A DNA stretch of 64,000 nucleotides from Massilia antarctica (GTDB lineage Bacteria > Pseudomonadota > Gammaproteobacteria > Burkholderiales > Burkholderiaceae_D), in assembly GCF_015689335.1 (NCBI RefSeq), contig NZ_CP065053.1, positions 2,294,001 through 2,358,000 on the forward strand. Reading direction: 5' to 3'. The notes under the pieces are model-generated. The model was not told the DNA's origin. It did not search any database and saw only the letters and a program-made list of their open reading frames with translations. Positions 53,640 through 62,641 of the stretch are shown in pieces. Position numbers and translations under genes: made by a program. Positions within the stretch are counted from its first letter, which is position 1, and each line of letters begins with the position of its first letter.

Positions 53640-55817
53640 ATGCTGCCGACTTATTTACAACGCGCTTTTGCGAACCCCGTTCGCCTGCTGACCTGCGTCT
53701 CCATGGCTACGGCCCTGGCCGCATGCGGCGGCGGCGGAGGCTCCGCGGGCGGGAAAATTTCGACCACCACCCCGGGCACCACCACACCCGGTACCACCAC
53801 ACCAGGCACCGGCACCGTCACGCCGCCGGTGCCAGCCGAGCCGAAGATGACCTTGCAACTGGTCGATTCCACGGGCACGGCGATCACCACCCTGTCGGGC
53901 GGCCAGACCGGCCAGGTGCGCGCCACCGTGGTCAATGCCAATGGCAGCGTTGCCGTCAACGAAGTCGTTAAATTCAAGACCGATGACAAGCTGCTCCAGT
54001 TCACACCGGAATCGGGCACCGCGCTGACCAATGCCTTGGGCGTGGCGGTCATCACGGTCAAGCCGGCCAGCGTCACCGCTGCCGGCGCGGTCAATATCGG
54101 CGCCACCGTGGTCGCCGGCGGCAAGACCGCGGAGGCAGGAGTCAACCTCGAAGTGGGCGCGGCTCCGCTGACCCTGGGCAAGGTCGAATTCACCCCTGAA
54201 CAGACCGACATCCTGCCGGCGTTCGGCACGGCCGTGCTGACCATTCCGGTCACCACCGGCGGCGTAGGCGCTACCAGCGTGCCTGGCCTGACCGTCAATT
54301 CCCTGTGCGCCGGCGACGGCACCGCATCCTTGGTGCTTGGCTCGCTGGCGGACGGCAAGCAACTGGTCACCTACACGAATAAGGGTTGCCTGCGCGTCAC
54401 CGACACCATCACCGTCACGCTCGGCAATACCACGCAGACTATCAAGATCAACGTGGGCAAGGCCAATATCGGCACCATCCAGTTCGTCGGGTCGGACTTG
54501 AACGGCAGCGCGATCGTCTTGCGCGGCTCTGGCGGCCTGGGCCGTAAGGAATCGGCCATCCTGACCTTCCGCGTGCTCGACCAGAACAGCATCGGCTTGC
54601 CTGGCGTGGACGTGACCTTCAAGACCACCACCAGCACCGGTGGCCTGATCGTGCAGCCAACCAAGGCAACCTCGGATGCCCAAGGCAATGTCACTACCAC
54701 CGTCGCCTCGGGTACCATTCCGACGCCGGTGCGCGTGGTTGCGCAGGCCTCGCGTAACGGTACTACCATCAACGGTCTGTCGGACAGCCTGATCATCTCG
54801 ACCGGCCTGCCGATCCAGAAATCGATGTCGCTCAGCGCCGACAGCTACAATATCGAGGGCTTGAGTTACGATAATGCGATCGCCAAGGTCACCGTCTTGT
54901 TAGCCGACCAGTACGGCAATCCGATTTCGGACGACACGGCCGTCAATCTGGTGACCGAGGGCGGCGCGATTGCGACGCCGGAACAAGGCGGTTGCCGCAC
55001 CAAGGGCGGTGGTTGCACGGTCGACTTTAAGAGCCAGGCATTCCGTCCTAAAAATGGCCGGGTTACGGTGCTTGCCTACGTTCAGGGTGTAGAAAACTTT
55101 ACCGACACCAATGGCGATGGTCAATATAGCTGCGCCAATTACGATCAGGTGCAACCGGTTGAGCCGGGCACGCCATACCGTCCACTGGTGGACATCTGCA
55201 AATCAGGTGGAGAGCCGTATGAGGACCAGGGCGACCCCTTCCTTGACACCGGTAACGAAGCTGTTGTTACTGGCAACCCACCGGGCAACACCGGCACCCT
55301 CGACGGTAAGTACGATGTGCCGCGTGCCGATCTGCCGTTCCCTTACAACCATACCGTCTACACAACGGCAGGCAATGGCCAGTGGGGCATCAACTACATC
55401 TGGCGCCAGATGGAGATTGTCCTCAGCGGTGAAACGCCAACTTTCACCCGCCAAATCGTCGATGCAACCACCGGCCAGCTGCGCGACTGGACCGCGGCCG
55501 ATGGAAAGGAATATGAAGTCGTCGGGCTCTCAGGCACAGGTTGCAGCAACCAGTTCCTGTATTTCCGCATTGCCGATGTCAATAACAATCCGTTGCCAAG
55601 CGGTACTTTGGTGGAGTCCGCGGATGCCGACCACCTGGTTCCAGGCGCCATTTCGCCGTCCAAGATACCTGCGACCAGCCGCGTCGGCGGTACACAGCAC
55701 ACTGTCAACATCAAGTCCGACATTACCTGCTTTCCTGGTGAATTTTCGATCCGGACCACGACGCCACGCGGCACCGCGGTTTCCTCGAAAATCTTCAAAT
55801 CGGTTCCTAAGCCATAA
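53640..55817 (+). CDS. Large Ig-like (invasin/Big-type) lipoprotein
   Basis: 725 residues. Lipoprotein signal with lipobox ALAACG (about 24-29), a Gly-run and a Thr/Pro linker (TTTPGTTTPGTTTPGTGT), then at least three bacterial Ig-like domains: residues 62-160 (MTLQLVDSTGTAITTLSGGQ), about 285-380 (SAILTFRVLDQNSIGLPGVD), and 385-490 (AKVTVLLADQYGNPISDDTA) with a Cys pair in GGCRTKGGGCTV. The rest (500-725) is unrecognised. Anchored to the outer membrane, it is probably a surface or periplasmic adhesive protein. It sits between pilQ and aroK, so a pilus-linked role is possible. Its stop is immediately followed by the aroKB start. Confidence 0.75.
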   Translation: MLPTYLQRAFANPVRLLTCVSMATALAACGGGGGSAGGKISTTTPGTTTPGTTTPGTGTVTPPVPAEPKMTLQLVDSTGTAITTLSGGQTGQVRATVVNANGSVAVNEVVKFKTDDKLLQFTPESGTALTNALGVAVITVKPASVTAAGAVNIGATVVAGGKTAEAGVNLEVGAAPLTLGKVEFTPEQTDILPAFGTAVLTIPVTTGGVGATSVPGLTVNSLCAGDGTASLVLGSLADGKQLVTYTNKGCLRVTDTITVTLGNTTQTIKINVGKANIGTIQFVGSDLNGSAIVLRGSGGLGRKESAILTFRVLDQNSIGLPGVDVTFKTTTSTGGLIVQPTKATSDAQGNVTTTVASGTIPTPVRVVAQASRNGTTINGLSDSLIISTGLPIQKSMSLSADSYNIEGLSYDNAIAKVTVLLADQYGNPISDDTAVNLVTEGGAIATPEQGGCRTKGGGCTVDFKSQAFRPKNGRVTVLAYVQGVENFTDTNGDGQYSCANYDQVQPVEPGTPYRPLVDICKSGGEPYEDQGDPFLDTGNEAVVTGNPPGNTGTLDGKYDVPRADLPFPYNHTVYTTAGNGQWGINYIWRQMEIVLSGETPTFTRQIVDATTGQLRDWTAADGKEYEVVGLSGTGCSNQFLYFRIADVNNNPLPSGTLVESADADHLVPGAISPSKIPATSRVGGTQHTVNIKSDITCFPGEFSIRTTTPRGTAVSSKIFKSVPKP
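53763..53812 (+). repeat. 15-bp coding repeat (TTTPG linker)
   Basis: About three copies of a 15-bp unit CCCGG(C/T)ACCACCACA encode the TTTPG linker between the lipid anchor and the first Ig-like domain. Such linkers often vary in copy number by slippage. Confidence 0.6.
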
Positions 55818-57482
55818 TTGAAACCGGAAAATATCTTCCTGGTAGGTTTGATGGGCGCGGGCAAGACAACCATTGGCCGCATCCTTGCCAGGAAGCTGGG
55901 TAAACGCTTTATCGATTCCGATCACGAGATCGAGGCCCGCACCGGCGCCACGATCCCGTGGATTTTCGAAATCGAAGGCGAGGCGAGCTTTCGGCGCCGT
56001 GAGGCCGAGGTCATCCGTGACCTCACGGCGCAGGACGGCATCGTCCTCGCCACCGGTGGTGGGGCCGTGCTCGACCCCGCCAGCCGTGCCTTTCTGAAAC
56101 AACGTGGCCGCGTGGTCTACCTGCGCGCCAGCGTCAACAGCATCATGCTGCGCACCACCCACGACAAAAGCCGGCCGTTGTTGCAAACGGCCGACCCCCG
56201 CAAGAAACTCGAAGAATTGACGGCCCAGCGCGAGCCGCTGTACCGCGAGATTGCCGACCTGGTGATCGACACGGGCCGACCTAACGTACAATCGATGGTC
56301 CAAACTATTCTGACGCAACTGTCCGCGCTCGGCCCAGCCGCCGCGAGAACAGGGCGCGGGCCCAATATGCACACCTCGCAATCATCGATTACCGAACAAT
56401 CCCGGATTTTCCTCAACGTCGACCTGGGCGAACGCAGCTACCCGATCACCATCGGCGCCGGCCTGCTGTCCGACCCGGCGCTGCTCGAGCAGCATATCGC
56501 CGGCCACAAGGTGGCGATCGTCACCAACACCACCGTGGCCCTGCCGTACCTCGACCGGGTGGCCGCGCCCTTGCGCGCCGCCGGGCATGACGTACTCGAA
56601 ATCATCCTGCCCGACGGCGAACAGTTCAAGAACTGGGACAGCCTGATGACCGTCTTCGATGCCCTGCTGGCCCACAAATGCGACCGCAAGACCACCATGG
56701 TGGCCCTGGGCGGCGGCGTGATCGGCGACCTGACCGGGTATGCCGCCGCCAGCTACATGCGCGGCGTGCCCTTCGTGCAAATCCCGACCACCCTGCTGTC
56801 CCAGGTCGACTCCTCGGTGGGCGGCAAGACCGGTATCAACCACCCGCTCGGCAAGAACATGATCGGCGCCTTTTACCAGCCGCGCGCCGTACTGGCCGAT
56901 ACCACCTCCCTCGACACCCTGGCGCCGCGCGAACTGTCGGCCGGCCTGGCCGAAGTGATCAAGCACGGCGCCATCATCGACGCTGAATTTTTCGACTGGA
57001 TCGAAGCGAACATCGGCAAGCTGATGGCGCGCGACCAGCAAGCGCTGGCGCACGCCATTTCGCGCTCCTGCGAAATCAAGGCCGACGTGGTGCGCCAGGA
57101 TGAACGCGAGGGTGGCCTGCGCGCCATCCTCAATTTCGGCCACACTTTCGGCCACGCGATCGAGGCAGGCATGGGCTACGGCGCCTGGCTGCACGGCGAA
57201 GCGGTCGGCTGCGGCATGGTCATGGCGGCCGACCTGTCGCACCGCCTGGGCCTGGTCGACGCGGCCACCGTGGCGCGCATGCGCGCACTGGTTGCCGCCG
57301 CCGGCCTGCCGACCGTCGCTCCCGACCTGGGCACCGAACGCTGGCTGGAGTTGATGGAAGTCGACAAAAAGAACGAAGGCGGCGCCATCAAGTTCATCCT
57401 GCTCAAACCCCTGGGCAGCCCGAACATCACCAGCGCCCCGCGCGAGCAATTGCTGGCCACCTTGGCCGCCTGCGTCGGCTGA
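55818..57482 (+). CDS. aroKB: Fused shikimate kinase and 3-dehydroquinate synthase (AroK-AroB)
   Basis: 554 residues from TTG 55818, directly after the previous stop codon and in the same frame. Residues 1-175 are shikimate kinase: Walker [32 protein letters not shown] and the [15 protein letters not shown]. Residues about 200-550 are 3-dehydroquinate synthase: [42 protein letters not shown] and zinc ligands in [12 protein letters not shown]. There is no stop between them; the linker ([20 protein letters not shown]) contains an ATG at 56367 that could start AroB separately. Both are shikimate pathway enzymes (steps 2 and 5), separate genes in most relatives. Confidence 0.88.
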   Translation: MKPENIFLVGLMGAGKTTIGRILARKLGKRFIDSDHEIEARTGATIPWIFEIEGEASFRRREAEVIRDLTAQDGIVLATGGGAVLDPASRAFLKQRGRVVYLRASVNSIMLRTTHDKSRPLLQTADPRKKLEELTAQREPLYREIADLVIDTGRPNVQSMVQTILTQLSALGPAAARTGRGPNMHTSQSSITEQSRIFLNVDLGERSYPITIGAGLLSDPALLEQHIAGHKVAIVTNTTVALPYLDRVAAPLRAAGHDVLEIILPDGEQFKNWDSLMTVFDALLAHKCDRKTTMVALGGGVIGDLTGYAAASYMRGVPFVQIPTTLLSQVDSSVGGKTGINHPLGKNMIGAFYQPRAVLADTTSLDTLAPRELSAGLAEVIKHGAIIDAEFFDWIEANIGKLMARDQQALAHAISRSCEIKADVVRQDEREGGLRAILNFGHTFGHAIEAGMGYGAWLHGEAVGCGMVMAADLSHRLGLVDAATVARMRALVAAAGLPTVAPDLGTERWLELMEVDKKNEGGAIKFILLKPLGSPNITSAPREQLLATLAACVG

Positions 57483-57483
57483 C

Positions 57484-58620
57484 ATGCATCCCGAAGAGCA
57501 CCTCGCCCCGTACGCCGTGCACTCGGAGACGGCGCGCGGCCGGCGCCATGCAGAAACCTCGCACGCCTCGCGCAGCCAGTTCCAGCGCGACCGCGACCGC
57601 ATCATCCACTGCTCGGCCTTCCGCCGGCTCGAATACAAGACCCAGGTTTTCCTCAATCACGAGGGCGACATGTTCCGCACGCGCCTCACCCACAGCCTGG
57701 AAGTGGCCCAGGTGGGGCGCTCGATGGCGCGCAACCTGCGCCTGAACGAAGACCTGGTCGAAGCGCTCGCGCTGGCGCACGACCTGGGTCACACGCCGTT
57801 CGGCCACGTGGGCCAGGATGTGCTCAACGAATGCATGCAGGATCACGGCGGCTTCGAGCACAATCTGCAAAGCCTGCGCGTGGTCGACGAACTCGAAGAG
57901 CACTACGGCGCTTTCGATGGCCTGAACCTGATGTTCGATACGCGTGAGGGGATCCTCAAGCACTGCTCGCTGACCAATGCCAAGCTGCTCGGCCCCGTGG
58001 CGCAGCGCTTCATCGACCGCACCGAACCCTCGCTGGAAGCGCAGCTGACCAACCTGGCCGACGAAATCGCCTACAACAGCCACGATATCGACGATGGCTT
58101 GCGTTCCGGCCTGATCACGATTGCGCAGCTGGAGGAAGTCGATTTCTTCGCGCGCCGCTGGCACGATGTGCAGAAGGCGTATCCGGGCCTGTCGGGCCGG
58201 CGCGCCATTTATGAAACCCTGCGCCGCCTGATCACCGTGCTGGCCGACGACCTGATCGAAACGTCCAGCGTGCTGCTGGCCGAAGCCGCGCCGGTGGACA
58301 CGGACGCGGTGCGCACCAGCGGGCCGCTGATCCGTTTTTCCGACCCGATGCGCAAGGATGCGACGGAGCTGAAGCGCTTCCTGCGCGCCAACCTGTATCG
58401 CCACTTCAAGGTGAACCGGATGCGCGTGAAAGCGAGCCGCATCGTGCGCGAGCTGTTCGACGCCTTCATGGCCGAACCGGTGCTGCTGCCGCCCGATTAC
58501 CAGTTATCTGGCGGGGATGTCACGCGCCAGGCGCGCAAGATCGCCGACTACATCGCCGGCATGACGGACCGCTATGCGATCCGCGAACACCGGCGCATCT
58601 TCTCGCTCGACGATCTTTAA
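57484..58620 (+). CDS. dgt: Deoxyguanosinetriphosphate triphosphohydrolase-like protein
   Basis: 378 residues, starting 1 bp after aroKB, so likely in the same operon. HD domain with metal ligands in [12 protein letters not shown] (His), [17 protein letters not shown] (His-Asp) and [14 protein letters not shown] (Asp). The N-terminal [21 protein letters not shown] and [20 protein letters not shown] are typical of the class that follows aroB in many Burkholderiales. It hydrolyses dNTPs to deoxynucleosides and triphosphate. Its end abuts the convergent mutY gene without a gap. Confidence 0.93.
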   Translation: MHPEEHLAPYAVHSETARGRRHAETSHASRSQFQRDRDRIIHCSAFRRLEYKTQVFLNHEGDMFRTRLTHSLEVAQVGRSMARNLRLNEDLVEALALAHDLGHTPFGHVGQDVLNECMQDHGGFEHNLQSLRVVDELEEHYGAFDGLNLMFDTREGILKHCSLTNAKLLGPVAQRFIDRTEPSLEAQLTNLADEIAYNSHDIDDGLRSGLITIAQLEEVDFFARRWHDVQKAYPGLSGRRAIYETLRRLITVLADDLIETSSVLLAEAAPVDTDAVRTSGPLIRFSDPMRKDATELKRFLRANLYRHFKVNRMRVKASRIVRELFDAFMAEPVLLPPDYQLSGGDVTRQARKIADYIAGMTDRYAIREHRRIFSLDDL

Positions 58621-59727
58621 CTAGAACAGGGACGGCGCGCTCAGATCGAGCAGCAGTTTCTTGACCGGCGCCGGCAGGGGCGCGCTATCGATGCGCGCCA
58701 GGTCCCACCAGAGATACGGCGCAGCAAGTGGCGCGCGGCGCGACAGCGATACCTGAAACGGCGCGATGTGCAGCCGGTAGTGCGTGAATACGTGCACCAG
58801 CGGCAGCAGCGCCGACATCTCTTCCACCTCGCCGAAGGCAGCGGCCAGCGGCGCCACCGCGTCGATGGTGAGCGCGCCGCGCACGGCGTGGCCATCGACT
58901 TCCGGCAGCGACATCAGCCCGCCCCAGATGCCGCTCTGCGCGCGCTGTTCCAGCAGCACGTGGCCGCCCTCGATCACCACCAGCAAGGTCGCCTGCTTCT
59001 CGGGAATGGTCTTTTTCGGTTTGCGCACCGGCAGTTCGGCCGTGCGTCCGGTCGCATGGGCCACGCAGCGCTCGCGCAGCGGGCAGCGCGGGCAATCGGG
59101 CTTGCTGCGCGTGCACAAGGTCGCCCCCAGGTCCATCAAGCCCTGCGTATATGATTCGATGCCCGATTCGATACCCTCGGCCGGCAGCAGCGCTTCCGCG
59201 CGCCGCCACAAGCCATCTTCGACCGCCTTCACGCCGGGGAATTCATCGATGCCGAATACGCGCGCAAACACACGCTTGACGTTACCGTCCAGGATGGCGG
59301 CGCGCGTGCCGCTGGAAAACGCGGAAATGGCCGCCGCCGTCGAACGGCCGATGCCGGGCAAATCGGCCAGCAGGGCCGGGTCGCTTGGGAACACGCCGCC
59401 GTATTCGTCGACCACGCGCCTGGCGCAGGCATGCAGGTTGCGCGCCCGCGTGTAGTAGCCAAGGCCGCTCCACTGGGCCATCACCTCTTCCGATGGCGCC
59501 GCCGCCAGGTCGTGCAGGGTAGGGAAGCGCTCCAGGAAGCGCGCATAGTAAGCCAGTACCGCGGCCACCTGCGTTTGCTGCAGCATGATCTCGGACAACC
59601 AGATACGGTAAGCGTCGCGCGTGTTCTGCCAGGGCAGGGCATGGCGCCCGTGCGACTTTTGCCAGTCGATGACGGCAGCGGAAAACGAGGGGTCTTCCAG
59701 CTGCCCGAACTCGGTCAGTCTTTTCAC
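58621..59727 (-). CDS. mutY: A/G-specific adenine glycosylase MutY
   Basis: 368 residues, start overlapping the dynamin-like gene's stop (ATGA). Helix-hairpin-helix glycosylase with catalytic E46 in SEIMLQQTQVA, LPGIGRSTAAAI, D147 in ILDGNVKRV, and a [4Fe-4S] cluster with C205, C212, C215 and C221 in the 6-2-5 spacing. A C-terminal NUDIX-like domain (from about 235) recognises 8-oxoG. It removes A mispaired with 8-oxoG. Third gene of the mutM-dynamin-mutY operon. Confidence 0.96.
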   Translation of the reverse strand: MKRLTEFGQLEDPSFSAAVIDWQKSHGRHALPWQNTRDAYRIWLSEIMLQQTQVAAVLAYYARFLERFPTLHDLAAAPSEEVMAQWSGLGYYTRARNLHACARRVVDEYGGVFPSDPALLADLPGIGRSTAAAISAFSSGTRAAILDGNVKRVFARVFGIDEFPGVKAVEDGLWRRAEALLPAEGIESGIESYTQGLMDLGATLCTRSKPDCPRCPLRERCVAHATGRTAELPVRKPKKTIPEKQATLLVVIEGGHVLLEQRAQSGIWGGLMSLPEVDGHAVRGALTIDAVAPLAAAFGEVEEMSALLPLVHVFTHYRLHIAPFQVSLSRRAPLAAPYLWWDLARIDSAPLPAPVKKLLLDLSAPSLF

Positions 59728-61712
59728 GCCGCCGCTTCGAATGCCGCCGCCGTGGAACGCTGCATGGCCGATTCGACGTTGCCGGCCAGGTCGTTCAAAC
59801 GCGCCTTGACCTTCTCCAGCGCGAACTGGCTGGCCTCGAACGATTCGATCTTGGTTTCCAGGCTGTCGGTCGCATCGTGGATGCGCTGGATCGATGCCAG
59901 GCGGTGCTTGAGCTGGTCCTTGTGCTGGCGGATCTGCGCTTCGAGCGGCGACATGATCACCTTCAGCCAGGCCTCGACGTCGGCGTTGGCGGCGCGGTAG
60001 CTGCGCCGCACGCGCGAGGCGATCGAATCGAAAAAGCGCTCGATCACGGCATCGCGGCTGGTGATGAGCAAGGTCGTGGTGCCGAACTGCTTGACGTAGA
60101 CCTCTTCGATGGCATCGACTTCCTTGCGGTATTTGTCGAGCGAGAGCGTCATCGGCACCGCAAGGCTCAGGCCATGTTCGGCGGCGAATTTACGGTACAT
60201 CATTTCCATCATCTCGCTGATCTCGGCGATCTTGCCGTTCGAGACAGCCAGATTGGCGCGCGCCTGGTCGAAGAAATGCTTGACCGGGCCGCGAATGCCG
60301 GTGGTGACGAAGCGCGACGCGGCCATCGCTTCGCGCACGGCGGCGATTTCCTTGTGTACGATGTCCATGCCCAAGGTCGTGTACAGCTCCGTGGACAGGC
60401 GCGCGAACACGGCGCGCGTGCCCTGCAGCTTGAACAGGCTGCCGTCGAATTCCTTCTTCTCGACTTCGACCCGGCGCATCATGTGCGCGATCACGCCCTG
60501 GTTCTTGCCGCGCAAGCTTTTCAGTTCCTGCAGCTGCTCGACGATGTCGCGGATGCGCGCGCCAATAGTGGCCTGCTGGATGCTCACCACCGCATTGAGG
60601 TCGTCCGAAAGCTGCTTGCGGATGATGTCCTGCTTGGCCGGAATCAGTTCGTTGAACAGGGCCGCTTCCAGCGCGCCCAGGCGGCTTTTTTCGAGCAGCG
60701 CCATGTCGCCGTTGATCTTGCCGACCAGCGCCTTTTGCGCCGACACCGGGAATACCTGGCGCGGCTCCAGGGCCAGCATGTGCGCCACGGTGGTTTGCTG
60801 GCGTTCGATCTCGGCATCGTTCTCGGCCTCGGTCTTGAGCTCATCCCACATCGCGTCGATCTTGTTCATGACCACGATGCGGCCGGCACCGGCGCCGATG
60901 TGCGTGCGCCAGACTTCGATGTCGCTCTTGGTCACGCCCGTTTCGGCGGCCAGGATGAACAGCACCGCGTGCGCGTTCGGAATCAGGTTCAGGGTCAGTT
61001 CCGGCTCGGTGCCGATCGCGTTCAGGCCAGGCGTGTCGAGAATGACCAGGCCTTGTTTCAGCAGCGGGTGAGGGAAGTTGATGATGGCGTGGCGCCACAG
61101 CGAAATTTCGATCTCGCCGTTATCGTCAAGGGTGGCGGCGACGTCCGGGTCGGTCTCGTCGAACAGGCCATAGCGCTTGGCTTCCTCGACCTTGACATGC
61201 TTGGTCATGCTGACCTGCTTGAAGGTCTCGTGCATTTCCTCGCCGGCGTCGAGCGCGAGCGGCAGCACGGTCCAGGCGGCCGGATCGTCGCGGTAATCGC
61301 TGGTCGACAGGTTGCTGGCGCGCGTTTCGATCGGCAGCAGGCGGATGCACGGCGGGAAGGCCGGATCGTACATCAGCTCGGTCGGGCACATGGTGGTGCG
61401 GCCAGCCGCGGACGGCAGGATGCGCTGGCCGTAATCGGCAAAGAAAATCGCGTTGATCAGCTCCGATTTGCCGCGCGAAAATTCCGCCACGAAGGCCACC
61501 GACAGCCGGTCGTCGGCCAGGCGCGCCAGCGCGCGCGCAATGCGCTGCTCAGTTGCCGCGTCAGCCAGTTCGGCCGCGTTGACCCACATCTGATACTTTT
61601 CCAGGGCCATGGCCACGTCTTGACGCCATGCGCTGTACTGCTCAAAATCTTGCACCATTATGCTCACATTGCCCTCGCGTACAGGTTCTTGCGAATCCTG
61701 CTCGATTGTCAT
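59724..61712 (-). CDS. Dynamin-like GTPase between mutM and mutY
   Basis: 662 residues from ATG 61712, whose ATGA overlaps the mutM stop; a start at 61658 ([11 protein letters not shown]) is the alternative. The GTPase domain has the P-loop segment [15 protein letters not shown], switch I TMCPTEL, G3 [11 protein letters not shown] and G4 [13 protein letters not shown]. Helical segments follow with a coiled coil near the end ([27 protein letters not shown]). Bacterial dynamin-like proteins remodel or protect membranes. Its coupling to two oxidised-guanine repair genes suggests response to oxidative damage; the mechanism is unknown. Confidence 0.9.
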   Translation of the reverse strand: MTIEQDSQEPVREGNVSIMVQDFEQYSAWRQDVAMALEKYQMWVNAAELADAATEQRIARALARLADDRLSVAFVAEFSRGKSELINAIFFADYGQRILPSAAGRTTMCPTELMYDPAFPPCIRLLPIETRASNLSTSDYRDDPAAWTVLPLALDAGEEMHETFKQVSMTKHVKVEEAKRYGLFDETDPDVAATLDDNGEIEISLWRHAIINFPHPLLKQGLVILDTPGLNAIGTEPELTLNLIPNAHAVLFILAAETGVTKSDIEVWRTHIGAGAGRIVVMNKIDAMWDELKTEAENDAEIERQQTTVAHMLALEPRQVFPVSAQKALVGKINGDMALLEKSRLGALEAALFNELIPAKQDIIRKQLSDDLNAVVSIQQATIGARIRDIVEQLQELKSLRGKNQGVIAHMMRRVEVEKKEFDGSLFKLQGTRAVFARLSTELYTTLGMDIVHKEIAAVREAMAASRFVTTGIRGPVKHFFDQARANLAVSNGKIAEISEMMEMMYRKFAAEHGLSLAVPMTLSLDKYRKEVDAIEEVYVKQFGTTTLLITSRDAVIERFFDSIASRVRRSYRAANADVEAWLKVIMSPLEAQIRQHKDQLKHRLASIQRIHDATDSLETKIESFEASQFALEKVKARLNDLAGNVESAMQRSTAAAFEAAA

Positions 61713-62542
61713 TTTTGACAATTTACACAATAAAAAGTCGACCGCTGTCCCTGCTTGATCTGACGAATCTCTGCCCCACAGTTGCGGCAAGGCACTCCAG
61801 CACGATCATAGACGAAATATGTCTGTTGGAAATAGCCCGATTGCCCATTTACAGCAATAAAGTCACGCAAAGTGCTGCCTCCTTGCACAATAGCCTCAGA
61901 AAGGATAAGGCGGATCGCCTCGGCCAGCCTGTTGTAGCGTTCCCGGCCGATGCGCGCGGCCGGCGTTTTCGGGTTGATTCCTGCCCGAAACAGGCTCTCG
62001 CACGCGTAGATATTGCCCACGCCCACCACGATATCGCCCGCCAGCAACACTTGCTTGATGGGCGCCGAGCGCTTGCGCGTTTCGCGGTACAGTAATTCGC
62101 CCGAAAAACCCGCTTCCAGCGGCTCGACACCGAGGCCACGCAGCAGGATGTGTTGGTCGAGTTCGCCGTCATCGCCCGGGTGCCACAGCACGGCGCCGAA
62201 GCGGCGCGGATCGTTCATGCGCAGCACCTGGCGGCCCGCGTCGCCCTCGACCACGAGGTCGAAATGGTCGTGTTTTTTCACTTCTGTGTCCGGCGGCAAC
62301 ACGCGCAAGTGGCCGGACATGCCCAGATGGATGATCAGGGTGCCATGATCGAAGGCGATGAGCAAGTATTTGCCGCGCCGTCCCGTGTGCAGGATGCGCT
62401 GCCCGGCCAGCAAATCGGACAAGCCGGGCGGGAACGGCCAGCGCAAGCCCTCCCTGCGCGTCAAGACGCTATCGACGATGCGGCCATCGATATGGGGAGC
62501 GACGCCGCGGCGGGTGACTTCGACTTCGGGCAGTTCAGGCAT
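61709..62542 (-). CDS. mutM: Formamidopyrimidine-DNA glycosylase MutM
   Basis: 277 residues. N-terminal [12 protein letters not shown] with the catalytic proline and glutamate, the conserved lysine in GRRGKYLLI, and a C-terminal zinc finger (CRNCG ... FYCVNCQK). It excises 8-oxoguanine and opened-ring purines. Its stop codon overlaps the dynamin start by 4 bp. Divergent from a TPR lipoprotein gene, as is common in betaproteobacteria. Confidence 0.97.
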   Translation of the reverse strand: MPELPEVEVTRRGVAPHIDGRIVDSVLTRREGLRWPFPPGLSDLLAGQRILHTGRRGKYLLIAFDHGTLIIHLGMSGHLRVLPPDTEVKKHDHFDLVVEGDAGRQVLRMNDPRRFGAVLWHPGDDGELDQHILLRGLGVEPLEAGFSGELLYRETRKRSAPIKQVLLAGDIVVGVGNIYACESLFRAGINPKTPAARIGRERYNRLAEAIRLILSEAIVQGGSTLRDFIAVNGQSGYFQQTYFVYDRAGVPCRNCGAEIRQIKQGQRSTFYCVNCQK

Positions 62543-62641
62543 GGCGGATAGGAAAATTCATGGAAGTGACGGTGTGGCCCCGTACGCAAAGCTGGTGTTG
62601 GGCGTAGAATCGGGAATAATCGCTGTCATTCTGGAACCCCC

